Assembly (NCBI RefSeq): GCF_018982885.2
Contig: NZ_CP081848.1
Span: forward strand, 1,426,001 to 1,490,000
Length of the DNA: 64,000 nt
Source: Polymorphobacter megasporae
GTDB taxonomy: Bacteria > Pseudomonadota > Alphaproteobacteria > Sphingomonadales > Sphingomonadaceae
Direction: 5' to 3'
Both the position numbers and the translations under genes were made by a program. Numbering within the stretch: the stretch's first letter is position 1; each line of letters opens with the position of its first letter. Of this stretch, positions 8,938-18,032 are shown one piece after another. The notes beneath the pieces were generated by a model that saw only the letters and a list, made by a program, of their open reading frames with translations, was not told the DNA's origin and did no database searches.

Positions 8938-10178
8938 CAGACGTCCTTCGCCAGCCGCAGTCCGGTGAACTGCCAGCGCTGATGGGGATAGAAAAAGTTA
9001 CGCAAACTCAATCGGCTATGCCCGCGGGGGGTGGCGCACGAGGCGCCGCGGAGGACCATCTGCCCGCTCATGAACTTGCCGTTATACTCGCCGACCGCGC
9101 CCGCTTCGGGGCGGAAGCCGGGGTAGGGGAGGAACGCGCTCGCGGTCCAATTCCAGACGTCACCGAACAGCTCGCCGCCGGCGCGCGGGGCGATCGTCCC
9201 GGGGCCATCGAGCTGGTTGCCGCTGGTCGGGTCGACCCCCTGCGCGGCGATTTCCCACTCGAACTCGGTCGGCAGCCGCGCGCCTGCCCAAGTCGCGAAA
9301 GCGTCGGCTTCATAATGACTTAGGTGGACCACCGGGGCATCGGCGGCGCGCTCGACCCGTCCCGAGAGCGTGAAGCTGGTGCCGTCGTCGAACCAGTAAA
9401 GCGGCGCTGCGATCGCCTCGCGCTTGACCCATGCCCAGCCATCGGACAGCCACAATGCCGCGGTCCGGTACCCGCCGTCGGCGATGAACGCGGCCCAGTC
9501 GGCGTTGCTGACACAAGCCCCGGCGAGGGCGAACGGGCGAAGCAGCAATTCATGCGCCGGTCCCTCGCAATCGAATGAAAACGCAGGCGAACTTCGTTCC
9601 GCACCGACCCGCACAATGCCCGCACGATGCGATGTCCACGCGCGCCCATCGGGCGCAGCCCCGGCCGGCGCGGCCGGCGTCGGCGTATAGACACGCGGTT
9701 CGATCGGATTCGCCGAAAACAGGTGGAGGATATCGGTCAGCAGCAGCTCCTGATGCTGCTGCTCGTGAGCAATCGCCAGTTCGATCAGCGTCAGCGCGGC
9801 AGGCGGCAGGCGGCCCCATGCGGCATCGAGCGCGGCATCGACATGCGCGCGCCACGCGATGATCTCGGCAAGCGCGGGGCGCGTGATCAAGCCGCGGGCG
9901 GCGCGGGGATGCCGCGCGCCGATCGACTCGTAATAGCTGTTGAACAGGAAGTTGAAGCGGTCGTCGAACACGCGGTAGCCGGCGGCTTCGTTCAGAATAA
10001 ATGTCTCGAGGAACCACGTCGTGTGGGCGAGGTGCCACTTTGCCGGTGACGCGTCGGCCATCGACTGGACGGTCGCGTCGGCGTCCGACAGCGGCGCGGC
10101 GAGCGCAACGGTCAGTGCACGCGTCGCCTGGAAGCGATCGCGCAGCATATCGTCCTCAAGTTTCGCCGCCGTTGCCAT
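8937..10178 (-). CDS. egtB: Ergothioneine biosynthesis protein EgtB (non-heme iron sulfoxide synthase)
   Basis: A 413-residue EgtB, which couples hercynine with a thiol donor and O2. An N-terminal DinB-like domain holds the iron triad: HTTWFLETFIL and HEQQHQELLL (an HxxxHxE motif). The C-terminal FGE-sulfatase domain shows YRTAALWLSDGWAWV, HLSHYEADAFATWAG, RLPTEFEWE and GDVWNWTASAFLPYPGF, ending VLRGASCATPRGHSRLS. ATG 10178 is the best start; the frame above lacks a usable one with conserved sequence. No egtA, egtC or egtE is visible, so the route may use free cysteine, or the lyase lies elsewhere. Confidence 0.95.
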   Translation of the reverse strand: MATAAKLEDDMLRDRFQATRALTVALAAPLSDADATVQSMADASPAKWHLAHTTWFLETFILNEAAGYRVFDDRFNFLFNSYYESIGARHPRAARGLITRPALAEIIAWRAHVDAALDAAWGRLPPAALTLIELAIAHEQQHQELLLTDILHLFSANPIEPRVYTPTPAAPAGAAPDGRAWTSHRAGIVRVGAERSSPAFSFDCEGPAHELLLRPFALAGACVSNADWAAFIADGGYRTAALWLSDGWAWVKREAIAAPLYWFDDGTSFTLSGRVERAADAPVVHLSHYEADAFATWAGARLPTEFEWEIAAQGVDPTSGNQLDGPGTIAPRAGGELFGDVWNWTASAFLPYPGFRPEAGAVGEYNGKFMSGQMVLRGASCATPRGHSRLSLRNFFYPHQRWQFTGLRLAKDV

Positions 10179-10219
10179 TGCCCCGTCGCCGGTCCCCTCC
10201 TGTTCCGCTGGTTGTAACG

Positions 10220-10783
10220 CTAACGACCCGCTCCGGGTACCCACAACACGTCGCCGGTGCTGCGATTTGTCACCCGGGCAAGGACGAACAGATGGTCCGA
10301 TAGCCGGTTGAGGTAGCGGATTGCGGTCGGGTTGATCACCTCGACCAGCGCCGCCGTGACCGCCAGCCGCTCGGCGCGCCGGACGACAGTCCGGGCGAGG
10401 TGGAGATGCGCCGCCGCCGCCGTCCCGCCCGGCAGGATGAACGAACTAAGCGGGGCGAGCGTCGCGTTCATCGCGTCGATCTCCGCCTCAAGCCGGTCGA
10501 CTTGCGATGCGGTCGCGCGGAGCGACTTCGAATCCGCCGCGAAGTCGTCGCCCGGGGTCGCGAGATCGGCGCCGACGTCGAACAGGTCGTTCTGGATGCG
10601 CGCGAGCATCGCGTCGGTCTCCGCGTCCGCCGCGAGCCGTACGATCCCGATCACCGAATTCGCCTCGTCGACGGTACCGTAGGCGGCAACGCGAGCGTCG
10701 TCCTTCGCCCGGCGCGACCCGTCGGCGAGCCCGGTCGAGCCGTCGTCGCCGGTGCGCGTGTAGATGACGTTGAGTTTCACCAT
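10220..10783 (-). CDS. Cob(I)yrinic acid a,c-diamide adenosyltransferase, PduO type
   Basis: A 187-residue ATP:corrinoid adenosyltransferase of the PduO/MMAB family, which forms adenosylcobalamin. The ATP site is YTRTGDDGSTGLADGSR at the N-terminus. VAAYGTVDEANSVIG follows, then RRAERLAV and near the end RYLNRLSDHLFVLARVTN, which holds the conserved Arg/Asn/Asp of the active site. The length matches stand-alone members. It lies about 40 bp upstream of egtB in the same direction. No B12-dependent mutase or cobalamin operon is visible in the window. Confidence 0.95.
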   Translation of the reverse strand: MVKLNVIYTRTGDDGSTGLADGSRRAKDDARVAAYGTVDEANSVIGIVRLAADAETDAMLARIQNDLFDVGADLATPGDDFAADSKSLRATASQVDRLEAEIDAMNATLAPLSSFILPGGTAAAAHLHLARTVVRRAERLAVTAALVEVINPTAIRYLNRLSDHLFVLARVTNRSTGDVLWVPGAGR

Positions 10784-10814
10784 GGTCGTGCTGATCCTGC
10801 TCGGATGTACGTCT

Positions 10815-10907
10815 CGTCACCCCGGCGGAGGCCGGGGCCCATCGTGGTGCAAGCTCCGAATTTCGCGTTGCGGGGTGAGTTGGGCCCCGGCCTGCGCCGG
10901 GGTGACG
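10815..10907. repeat. Family A hairpin repeat, copy 1 (93 bp)
   Basis: An imperfect inverted repeat. The left arm CGTCACCCCGGCGGAGGCCG pairs with the right arm near 10882-10907 (GGCCTGCGCCGGGGTGACG). The loop of about 40 bp contains GTGGTGCAAGC and TTCGCGTTGCGG. Two further copies at 22832 and 22981 have the same length and loop words. It separates the HIG1-like and adenosyltransferase genes on the same strand, so it may act as a transcript-processing or partial terminator hairpin. Confidence 0.85.
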
Positions 10908-10931
10908 GTAGGGTGATTTGCGCGCTTTGCA

Positions 10932-11132
10932 TCAATGCCGGTTGATCAGGAACAGGATGATGATGAATACGATCGCCAGCGCCTGGAAGCCGACACGGTA
11001 GCTCATCAACCGGTTCGACTGGACCCCGGTGACGTCCTTGCCGCGCGCCATGACGATGATGCCGCGCGCGAGCATGCCGAGCGTCGCCAGCGCGGCGGCG
11101 ATCATCAGGACGATCAGGACTGTCTGCGGCAT
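10932..11132 (-). CDS. HIG1-domain-like twin-transmembrane protein
   Basis: A 66-residue protein with two hydrophobic helices (residues about 4-28 and 48-64) joined by a short basic loop, and the motif NRLMSYRVGFQALAI before helix 2. This fits the HIG1 domain (hypoxia-induced gene 1) found in small proteins of alphaproteobacteria and in mitochondrial proteins that bind respiratory supercomplexes. A role near the terminal oxidases is inferred from the family only. The repeat at 10815-10907 lies just downstream. The upstream 250 bp to the divergent HNH gene holds its promoter. Confidence 0.82.
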   Translation of the reverse strand: MPQTVLIVLMIAAALATLGMLARGIIVMARGKDVTGVQSNRLMSYRVGFQALAIVFIIILFLINRH

Positions 11133-11379
11133 GAGCTGGGCCTTTGGAGTGTCCAGCTTTAAATGGGCGTGCGCGGTGCGAAACGAAAGGCCATCCGCAC
11201 AACGTCATTGCCGCAGTAAATCGAGGCAGCTATATCCGGTGCTGTCATACGCACGACACACTTTCTGTTGTAAGGGCGTATCACGGATAGAACGAACGGC
11301 CGCAGACGATTTGCGGTCTTGAGTGCGACGAGGCCTGCGAGTCCAACCGGCCGCTCCAGCACGGGAGCAGGCTACGCGC

Positions 11380-11952
11380 ATGTATCATCCCAATCTTCTG
11401 TCGCCCCCCGAAGCCTGCCCGGCGCTCGTGCTCAACGCCGATTACACACCATTGTCGTACTACCCGCTCAGCCTGTGGTCGTGGCAGACTGCGATCAAGG
11501 CGGCGTTCCTCGAGCGCGTCGATATCGTCGCCGAATATGACCGCGAGATTCGCTCACCCAGCTTCGCGATGAAGCTGCCGTCGGTGATTGCGCTGCGCCA
11601 GTATGTCCGCCCGGCGACGCACCCGGCGTTCACCCGCTTCAACCTGTTCCTCCGCGACAAGTTCGCCTGCCAATATTGCGGCGCGCGCGAACGCGAGGAC
11701 CTGACCTTCGACCATGTCGTCCCGCGCGCCTACGGCGGCCGCACGACATGGGAGAACGTCACCACCGCCTGCGCGCCGTGCAATCTGCGCAAGGGCGGCC
11801 GCACCCCGGCGGAGGCGCACATGCAGTTGAACCAGCGCGCGTTCCAACCGAACAATCACCAATTGCAGGAAAACGGCCGGGCATTCCCGCCGCATTTCCT
11901 CCACGCGACGTGGCGCGACTATCTGTACTGGGACAGCGAGCTGGAGGCGTAG
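11380..11952 (+). CDS. HNH endonuclease family protein
   Basis: A 190-residue protein ending in an HNH nuclease domain. A first zinc pair CQYCG (about residues 95-98) is followed by LTFDHVVPRAYGG, which holds the DH of the HNH core, then ENVTTACAPCNLRKGGR with the Asn and the second zinc pair CAPC. The N-terminal half (ALVLNADYTPLSYYPLSLWSWQTAI) is characteristic of a stand-alone HNH family nearly universal in alphaproteobacteria and of unknown job. ATG 11380 is preceded by GGGAGCAG. It is divergent from the HIG1-like gene and convergent with radC. Confidence 0.92.
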   Translation: MYHPNLLSPPEACPALVLNADYTPLSYYPLSLWSWQTAIKAAFLERVDIVAEYDREIRSPSFAMKLPSVIALRQYVRPATHPAFTRFNLFLRDKFACQYCGAREREDLTFDHVVPRAYGGRTTWENVTTACAPCNLRKGGRTPAEAHMQLNQRAFQPNNHQLQENGRAFPPHFLHATWRDYLYWDSELEA

Positions 11953-11983
11953 GACCGACCTGCGCCGACAGCCGCCCGGCCCG

Positions 11984-12640
11984 CTACAGCAGGCCGAGTG
12001 CGCGGAAGCTGGCGTGGCCGGTCTTGCCGATGACGACGTGGTCGTGGACCGACAGGCCGAGGTGCCGTCCCGCCTCGATCACCGACTTGGTCATGGTGAT
12101 GTCATCGCGGCTCGGGGTTGGATCGCCGCTCGGGTGGTTGTGGACGAGGATCAGCCCCGACGCGCCGAGTTCGAGCGCGCGCTTGACGATCTCGCGCGGA
12201 TAGACCGGGGCGGCGTTGACGGTGCCGCTGCCCATTGCCTCGTCGCGGATCAGGATATTCCGATTGTTGAGAAAGATGACGCGGAATTCCTCGGTGACGC
12301 GATGCGCCATCGCCGCGTGGAGATAATCGGTCAGCGCCTGCCAGCCGGCGAGGACAGGGCGGTCGAGCGCCGCCGCGCGGAGCGACCGCAGCGATGCCGC
12401 CTCGACGAACTTCATCGCCGCCGCCCCGCCCGCCGACAGGCCTTCGACGCGCGACAGTTCGGCAGGAGATGCTGCAAGCACTGCGGGGAACGAACCGAAT
12501 TCGCTCAGCAGGCGCTTCGCCAGCTGCTTGGTATCGCGCCGCGGGATCGCCAGCCCAAGAATATATTCAAGGAGTTCGTAGTCGAGAAAGGCATCGCCGC
12601 CGCCTTCGAGCAGCCGGGCCCGGAGTCGTTCGCGGTGCCC
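11984..12640 (-). CDS. radC: RadC family DNA repair/JAB-domain protein (start codon unresolved)
   Basis: An N-terminal helix-hairpin-helix region begins GGHRERLRARLLEGGGDA and continues DYELLEYILGLAIPRRD. The C-terminal JAB/MPN metalloprotease-like domain has ILVHNHPSGDPTPSRDD (the HxHx7D zinc motif). The frame is open up to a TGA at 12677-12679 but contains no ATG, GTG or TTG before the conserved GHRERL. The first GTG, at 12481, would cut off the first domain. I therefore place the 5' boundary where similarity begins. A run of seven C at about 12638-12644 lies beside it. Either a non-canonical start or a sequence error is possible. RadC's real function is uncertain. Confidence 0.85.
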   Translation of the reverse strand, partial: GHRERLRARLLEGGGDAFLDYELLEYILGLAIPRRDTKQLAKRLLSEFGSFPAVLAASPAELSRVEGLSAGGAAAMKFVEAASLRSLRAAALDRPVLAGWQALTDYLHAAMAHRVTEEFRVIFLNNRNILIRDEAMGSGTVNAAPVYPREIVKRALELGASGLILVHNHPSGDPTPSRDDITMTKSVIEAGRHLGLSVHDHVVIGKTGHASFRALGLL

Positions 12641-12653
12641 CCCCGGGTCGGTG

Positions 12654-13478
12654 TCAGATGGCGTAGGGGGGATGGCTCAACCCGGCGGGGCTGGTGGTGA
12701 ACACCTCGCACCCGGTCTCGGTGATCCCCACCGAATGCTCGAACTGCGCCGAAAGCGAGCGGTCGCGCGTCACCGCGGTCCAGCCGTCGTCGAGCAGCTT
12801 GACCTCGGGGCGGCCGAGATTGATCATCGGCTCGATCGTGAAGATCATGCCGGGCTGGAGCACCGGGCCTTTGCCCGGACGCCCGACATGGACGACGTTC
12901 GGCGCATCGTGGAACACACGCCCGACGCCGTGGCCGCAGAAATCGCGGACGACCGAGCAGCGCTGGCCCTCGGCGAACGACTGGATCGCCCAGCCGATGT
13001 CGCCGAACGTCGCGCCCGGCTTGGCGACCGCGATGCCGCGCTGGAGGCATTCCCACGTGATATCGACCAAGCGGCGCGCCTTGAGCGGGACGTCGCCGAC
13101 GAGATACATCCGGCTGGTGTCGCCGTGCCAGCCGTCGACGACGACGGTGACGTCGATGTTGACGATGTCGCCGTCCTTCAACCGCTTCGCGCCCGGAATT
13201 CCGTGGCAGACGACGTGGTTGACGCTGATGCACGAGGCATGGGCGTAGCCGCGGTAGAAGATCGTCGCCGGCACCGACCCGGCGGCCATGACGAATTCGT
13301 GAACCATCCGGTCGAGATCGGCGGTCACCGCCTCGGGAACGACGTGGGCGACGAGCATGTCGAGGACGCGTGCGGCGAGCTGCCCGGCGGCGCGCATGCC
13401 GACAAAGGCTTCGGGCCCGTGGAGCTTGATCGCGGTCGACGGCTCGTCGAGGATATCGGCAGTGGCGGCGTAGGTCAT
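12654..13478 (-). CDS. map: Methionine aminopeptidase, type I
   Basis: A 274-residue MetAP that removes initiator methionine in the cytosol. Metal ligands and motifs are in order: VVCHGIPG (His), GDIVNIDVTVVVDGWHGDTSRM (both Asp ligands), DFCGHGVGRVFHDAPNVVHVG (His), FTIEPMIN (Glu) and QFEHSVGITETGCEVFT (Glu). The longer frame begins with 13 poorly conserved residues, so I take ATG 13478. Its stop precedes the radC region by a few bases, and the two genes probably form one transcript. It is divergent from the CinA-like gene. Confidence 0.96.
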   Translation of the reverse strand: MTYAATADILDEPSTAIKLHGPEAFVGMRAAGQLAARVLDMLVAHVVPEAVTADLDRMVHEFVMAAGSVPATIFYRGYAHASCISVNHVVCHGIPGAKRLKDGDIVNIDVTVVVDGWHGDTSRMYLVGDVPLKARRLVDITWECLQRGIAVAKPGATFGDIGWAIQSFAEGQRCSVVRDFCGHGVGRVFHDAPNVVHVGRPGKGPVLQPGMIFTIEPMINLGRPEVKLLDDGWTAVTRDRSLSAQFEHSVGITETGCEVFTTSPAGLSHPPYAI

Positions 13479-13562
13479 GGTCACAAGGTAAGCCGCCGGG
13501 TGCGACGTGGCAACCACGGCGGCGTTGTCGACACCCGGGGCGGGCTGGGCTAAACCGCGCCC

Positions 13563-14333
13563 ATGTCAACCACCGCCGCTGCCCCCGCCGATCGCATCTA
13601 CACCGCCGCGCTCGTCGTCATCGGCGACGAGATCCTGTCGGGGCGGACGCAGGACGCGAATACCGCGTATCTGGCGAAGTGGCTCGGGGTCCAGGGCATC
13701 CGCCTGCGCGAGGTCCGCGTCGTCGCCGACGACATGGCGGCGATCGCCGATGCGGTGAACGCGCTCCGCGTCGCGCACGACTATCTGTTCACCACCGGCG
13801 GCATCGGCCCGACGCATGACGACATCACCGTCGACGCAATTGCCGCCGCATTGGGGGTCGCGGTCGTCCATCATCCGCGCGCCGTCGCGATCCTGACCGA
13901 GCATTACGGCGACCGGATCAACGATGCGCGGCTGCGGATGGCGCGGGTTCCCGACGGTGCCGAACTCATCGCCAATCCGCGCACCCAGGCTCCGGGCATC
14001 CGCATCGGCAACGTCTTCATCATGGCGGGGGTGCCGGCGATCACCCGGTCGATGCTCGCCTCGCTCGACGGCCAGCTTCCGGGCGGGCTGCCGGTCCTGA
14101 CGCGGACGATCGCGGCGTGGACGTACGAAAGCCGGGTCGCCGAGCTGCTCGCGAGCGTTGAAAAAGCGCACGACGGCATCCAGATCGGCAGCTACCCATT
14201 CTGGCGCGAGGGCAAGACCGGGGCCAATTTCGTGCTGCGCAGCGTTGACCGGATTACGCTCGACACGACGGCGAGCGCGCTGATCGCCGCGCTTGCCGAT
14301 GAAGGTATCGAGGCAGTCGACGGCGAGCTATGA
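13563..14333 (+). CDS. CinA N-terminal-type (competence/damage-inducible A) molybdopterin-binding-like protein
   Basis: A 256-residue protein formed only of the MoaB/MogA-like domain of CinA. It starts TAALVVIGDEILSGRTQD, followed by NTAYLAKWLGVQGI and the phosphate-binding DYLFTTGGIGPTHDDIT. CinA proteins often carry a C-terminal nicotinamide-nucleotide amidase domain; it is absent here, which is usual for the short alphaproteobacterial form (competence/damage-inducible protein A). The molecular role of the short form is not settled, though pyrophosphatase activity on ADP-ribose-like substrates is known in the wider family. It is followed by lapA-like and pyrF genes on the same strand. Confidence 0.92.
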   Translation: MSTTAAAPADRIYTAALVVIGDEILSGRTQDANTAYLAKWLGVQGIRLREVRVVADDMAAIADAVNALRVAHDYLFTTGGIGPTHDDITVDAIAAALGVAVVHHPRAVAILTEHYGDRINDARLRMARVPDGAELIANPRTQAPGIRIGNVFIMAGVPAITRSMLASLDGQLPGGLPVLTRTIAAWTYESRVAELLASVEKAHDGIQIGSYPFWREGKTGANFVLRSVDRITLDTTASALIAALADEGIEAVDGEL

Positions 14334-14346
14334 GGAGAATGCCGCG

Positions 14347-14673
14347 ATGAAGGCCATTAAGTTGATCGGCTTCGGCGCGTTGCTTGCGCTGTTCGTGCTG
14401 TTTGCGTTCAACAATTGGACGCGCGTGTCGGTCGACCTGCCCAACGGCTCGATCGTGCTGATCTTCCTGCCGGTAATTGTGCTGGTGTCGATCCTGATCG
14501 GCTGGTTGCCGATGCTGCTCGTCCACGTCGCGTCGAAGTCGGCGTGGCGGCGGCGCACGACGCGGGTCGAACGCCTGCTCGACGAGGCGCAGGCGCTGGG
14601 GCCGCGCGTCGCCCCGCCGGTCACCGAGCCGATCGTGACGCCGATGCCGTCGAGCTTTCCCCCCGCCGCGTGA
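14347..14673 (+). CDS. LapA/DUF1049-type small membrane protein
   Basis: A 108-residue protein with two hydrophobic helices, KLIGFGALLALFVLFAFNNW and NGSIVLIFLPVIVLVSILIGWLP, then a basic C-terminal tail. This is the layout of LapA-domain (DUF1049) proteins, which in E. coli (YciS) take part in lipopolysaccharide assembly. AGGAGA about 9 nt before ATG 14347 supports the start. The stop overlaps the GTG of pyrF by 4 nt; the same lapA-pyrF order is common in sphingomonads and rhizobia. Confidence 0.85.
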   Translation: MKAIKLIGFGALLALFVLFAFNNWTRVSVDLPNGSIVLIFLPVIVLVSILIGWLPMLLVHVASKSAWRRRTTRVERLLDEAQALGPRVAPPVTEPIVTPMPSSFPPAA

Positions 14674-15347
14674 CCGCCAACCCGATCTACGTCGCGATCG
14701 ATACGAGTGACCTCGCTGCGGCCGAGGCGCTCGCCCGCGCGGTCGCGCCGCATGTCGGCGGATTGAAGCTCGGCCTGCAGTTCTTCATGGCGCACGGCCC
14801 CGACGGGGTTCGCCGGATACAGGCGTTCGGCCTGCCGATCTTCCTCGACGTCAAGCTGCACGACATCGGCAACACCGTTGCCGGGGCAATGACCTCTCTC
14901 GCGCCGCTCGGGGTGGCGATCGTCAACGTCCATGCCTCGATCGGGGTCGAGGCGATGAAGGCAGCGCGCGCGGCAATCGGTCCCGAGACGGCGATCATCG
15001 CGGTGACCGTGCTGACCAGCTTCGACGACACCGACCTCGCAGCAATCGGTGTTCAGGCACGCGTTCGTGATCAGGTCGCGCATTTCGCCGCGATGGCGCG
15101 CACCGCCGGGTTGCAAGGGATCGTCTGCTCAGGGGCCGAAGCGGCTGCGACGCGCGCGGCTTGGCCCGACGCGATGATCGTCGTCCCAGGCGTGCGGCCT
15201 GCGGGCGGCGAGCTTGGCGATCAGAAGCGCGTGATGACACCCCATGCCGCCGTCGACGCAGGCGCGTCGATCCTCGTCGTCGGCCGCCCGATCACCGCCG
15301 CCACCGATCCCGCCGCCGCCGCCGCCGCGATCGCCGCTTCGCTGTGA
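14670..15347 (+). CDS. pyrF: Orotidine 5'-phosphate decarboxylase
   Basis: A 225-residue PyrF that converts OMP to UMP. The catalytic tetrad motif is FLDVKLHDIGNTV near residue 60 (Asp-x-Lys-xx-Asp). The phosphate loop is VVPGVRP near residue 173, and ILVVGRPIT near the C-terminus completes the TIM-barrel signature. GTG 14670 is chosen because it overlaps the preceding stop (GTGA) and gives the family N-terminus NPIYVAIDTSD. Its own stop overlaps the trpF GTG in the same way. Confidence 0.96.
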   Translation: MTANPIYVAIDTSDLAAAEALARAVAPHVGGLKLGLQFFMAHGPDGVRRIQAFGLPIFLDVKLHDIGNTVAGAMTSLAPLGVAIVNVHASIGVEAMKAARAAIGPETAIIAVTVLTSFDDTDLAAIGVQARVRDQVAHFAAMARTAGLQGIVCSGAEAAATRAAWPDAMIVVPGVRPAGGELGDQKRVMTPHAAVDAGASILVVGRPITAATDPAAAAAAIAASL

Positions 15348-15979
15348 CCCTCGACATCAAGATCTGCGGGCTGTCGACGCCCGAAGCGATCGACGCCGCC
15401 GTCAGTGGAGGCGCGAGCCATGTCGGCTTCGTGTTCTTTGCGGCCTCACCTCGCAATGTCGATCCCGACCGGGCATCGGCGCTCGGCCAGCGGGTGCCGT
15501 CGCACATCACCCGCGTCGGCGTGTTCGTCGATCCCGACGATGCCCTGCTCGACCGCACGGCAGCCGGGCTCGACGCGATCCAGTTGCACGGAGGCGAAAC
15601 CCCAGCGCGCGTCGCCGAGGTCCGCCGCCGCTACGGCCGCCCGGTGTGGCGCGGCATCGGCGTCGCGACGCGCGACGACATCGACGCGGCGGTCGCGGCG
15701 TTCGGCGGCACTGCCGACCGATTGCTGTTCGATGCCAAAGCGCCTAGGGGAGCCGCCTTGCCCGGCGGAAACGGCCTGCGCTTCGACTGGCGGCTGCTCG
15801 ACCGCGTCGGTCGCGCATGCTGGGGCCTGTCGGGCGGGCTCGACGCGGAATCGGTGGCGGAGGCGGTGCGGACCGCGCATCCGTCGCTGGTCGACGTGTC
15901 GTCGGGAGTCGAGGACGAGCCGGGAGTGAAGTCGGTGGCGAAGATCAAGGCGTTCATCGCCGCAGCGCGGGCCGCGTAA
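15344..15979 (+). CDS. trpF: Phosphoribosylanthranilate isomerase
   Basis: A 211-residue TrpF, tryptophan pathway step 3. The barrel starts [15 protein letters not shown] with the catalytic Cys, followed by [39 protein letters not shown] (with the catalytic Asp) and [15 protein letters not shown], the phosphate-binding end. GTG 15344 overlaps the pyrF TGA, and the stop TAA overlaps the trpB ATG by 1 nt. Thus pyrF, trpF, trpB, trpA and accD form one continuous run of overlapping genes. Confidence 0.96.
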   Translation: MTLDIKICGLSTPEAIDAAVSGGASHVGFVFFAASPRNVDPDRASALGQRVPSHITRVGVFVDPDDALLDRTAAGLDAIQLHGGETPARVAEVRRRYGRPVWRGIGVATRDDIDAAVAAFGGTADRLLFDAKAPRGAALPGGNGLRFDWRLLDRVGRACWGLSGGLDAESVAEAVRTAHPSLVDVSSGVEDEPGVKSVAKIKAFIAAARAA

Positions 15980-17205
15980 TGGCGACGGCAGCAGTAACCA
16001 ACGGCCGCCCGAGCCTGCGGACCGGCCCCGACGCGCGCGGGCATTTCGGGGCGTTCGGCGGACGCTATGTCGCCGAGACGCTGATGCCGCTGATCCTCGA
16101 ACTCGAGGTCGCGTACCGCGCGGCGCAGGCCGATCCGGCGTTCGCCGCCGAGTTCGATTATCTGATGAAGCATTATGTCGGCCGTCCGTCGCCGATGTAT
16201 TTCGCCGAGCGGCTGACGAACGCCCTCGGTGGGGCGAAGATCTACTTCAAGCGCGACGAGCTCAATCACACCGGCGCGCACAAGATCAACAATTGCATCG
16301 GCCAGATGCTGCTCGCCCAGCGGATGGGCAAGACGCGGATCATCGCCGAGACCGGGGCGGGGCAGCACGGCGTCGCCACCGCGACCGTCGCCGCGCGCGC
16401 GGGGCTGCCGTGCACGATCTACATGGGCGCGCGCGACATCGCCCGGCAGGCACCGAACGTGTTCCGCATGAAGCTGCTCGGGGCCGAGGTGCGCAGCGTC
16501 GAATCGGGGTCGAAGACCTTGAAGGACGCGATGAACGAGGCGCTGCGTGACTGGGTCGCGAACGTCCACGACACCTTCTACATCATCGGCACCGCCGCCG
16601 GGCCGCACCCCTATCCCGAACTCGTTCGCGACTTTCAGTCGGTCATCGGCAAGGAAGCGCGCGAGCAGATCGTCGAGGCCGAGGGCCGCCTGCCCGACGT
16701 GCTGTGCGCCGCGATCGGCGGCGGATCGAACGCGATCGGGCTGTTCCACCCGTTCCTCGACGACGACGTCCGCATGATCGGGGTCGAGGCGTCGGGTCAT
16801 GGCCTCGATACGACCGAGCATGCCGCCAGCCTTGCCGGCGGCGTGCCCGGCGTGCTCCACGGCAACAAGACGATGTTGCTGCAGGACGCCGACGGCCAGA
16901 TCACCGAGGCGCATTCGATCTCGGCGGGGCTCGATTATCCCGGCATCGGTCCTGAGCATGCGTGGCTCCACTCGATCGGGCGCGTTGAATATCAATCCGC
17001 GACCGACGCCGAGGCGCTCGCGGCGTTCCAGCAGCTGTGCCTGCTCGAGGGCATCATCCCCGCGCTCGAACCCGCCCACGCGCTCGCTGCAATCCGGCGG
17101 TTCGCGCCGGGCATGAGCCGCGACACGATCGTCCTCGCCAACCTGTGCGGGCGCGGCGACAAGGACATCTTTACCGTCGCCGAAGCGCTCGGGACCCAGA
17201 TGTGA
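15979..17205 (+). CDS. trpB: Tryptophan synthase beta chain
   Basis: A 408-residue PLP enzyme that condenses indole with serine. The PLP lysine lies in [16 protein letters not shown] near residue 95. [10 protein letters not shown] follows, then the phosphate-binding [14 protein letters not shown] and the C-terminal [15 protein letters not shown]. Length and domain order are standard. ATG 15979 follows the trpF stop directly and gives a normal N-terminus ([17 protein letters not shown]). It overlaps trpA through GTGA. The product forms the alpha2-beta2 complex with TrpA. Confidence 0.97.
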   Translation: MATAAVTNGRPSLRTGPDARGHFGAFGGRYVAETLMPLILELEVAYRAAQADPAFAAEFDYLMKHYVGRPSPMYFAERLTNALGGAKIYFKRDELNHTGAHKINNCIGQMLLAQRMGKTRIIAETGAGQHGVATATVAARAGLPCTIYMGARDIARQAPNVFRMKLLGAEVRSVESGSKTLKDAMNEALRDWVANVHDTFYIIGTAAGPHPYPELVRDFQSVIGKEAREQIVEAEGRLPDVLCAAIGGGSNAIGLFHPFLDDDVRMIGVEASGHGLDTTEHAASLAGGVPGVLHGNKTMLLQDADGQITEAHSISAGLDYPGIGPEHAWLHSIGRVEYQSATDAEALAAFQQLCLLEGIIPALEPAHALAAIRRFAPGMSRDTIVLANLCGRGDKDIFTVAEALGTQM

Positions 17206-18032
17206 GCGACCGTCTGGCTCGCCGCTTTGCCGCATGCGCCGCGCAGGATCGTGCCGCGCTCGTCACCTTCGTCACCGCGGGCGACCCCGATCTCGACCGG
17301 GGACCGAGCATCCTCGCCGCGCTCGTTGCCGGTGGCGCCGACATCATCGAGCTCGGCATGCCGTTCACCGACCCGATGGCCGACGGTCCGGCGATCCAGG
17401 CGGGCAATATCCGCAGCCTGATCGCGGGGACGACGCTGCGCGGCGTGCTGGCGATGGTCCGCGCCTTCCGGGCGACCGACACCGCGACGCCGCTGATCCT
17501 GATGGGCTATTTCAATCCGATCCTCGCCTATGGAGTCGAGGCGTTCGCCGCGGATGCCGCCGCCGCTGGGCTCGACGGGACGATCGTCGTCGACCTGCCG
17601 CCCGAGGAGGACGCCGAACTCGCGCCGATGCTGACGGGGCACGGCCTCCATAATGTCCGGCTGGCGACACCGACGACCGATGCGGCGCGACTGCCGACGG
17701 TCCTGTCGGGGGCGTCGGGGTTCGTCTATTACGTCGCGGTCGCGGGCGTTACCGGCACCGCATCCGCCGCCGACGCCGACATCGCCAGCGCGGTCGCGCG
17801 GCTGAAGGCGGCGACGAGCCTGCCGATCGCGGTCGGCTTCGGCATCAAGACTCCCGCTCAGGCCGCCGCGGTCGGGCTCCATGCCGACGGCGTCGTCGTC
17901 GGCTCGGCGCTCGTGTCGCTGATCGGCGCGGCCGCCGAAACCCGCGCCAACGACCTTCCCGAACAGGTCGAAGCCTTTGTCCGCGGGCTTGCCGACGCTG
18001 TCCGCACCGCGCGTATCAGGACCGCCGCATGA
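17202..18032 (+). CDS. trpA: Tryptophan synthase alpha chain
   Basis: A 276-residue TIM barrel that splits indole-3-glycerol phosphate and channels indole to TrpB. Both catalytic acids lie in [19 protein letters not shown] near residues 47-65. The barrel ends with [11 protein letters not shown] and [10 protein letters not shown], the phosphate loop. GTG 17202 overlaps the trpB TGA, and the stop overlaps the accD ATG (ATGA). No trpC, trpD or trpE is present, so the tryptophan genes are split across the chromosome as is usual in alphaproteobacteria. Confidence 0.97.
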   Translation: MSDRLARRFAACAAQDRAALVTFVTAGDPDLDRGPSILAALVAGGADIIELGMPFTDPMADGPAIQAGNIRSLIAGTTLRGVLAMVRAFRATDTATPLILMGYFNPILAYGVEAFAADAAAAGLDGTIVVDLPPEEDAELAPMLTGHGLHNVRLATPTTDAARLPTVLSGASGFVYYVAVAGVTGTASAADADIASAVARLKAATSLPIAVGFGIKTPAQAAAVGLHADGVVVGSALVSLIGAAAETRANDLPEQVEAFVRGLADAVRTARIRTAA

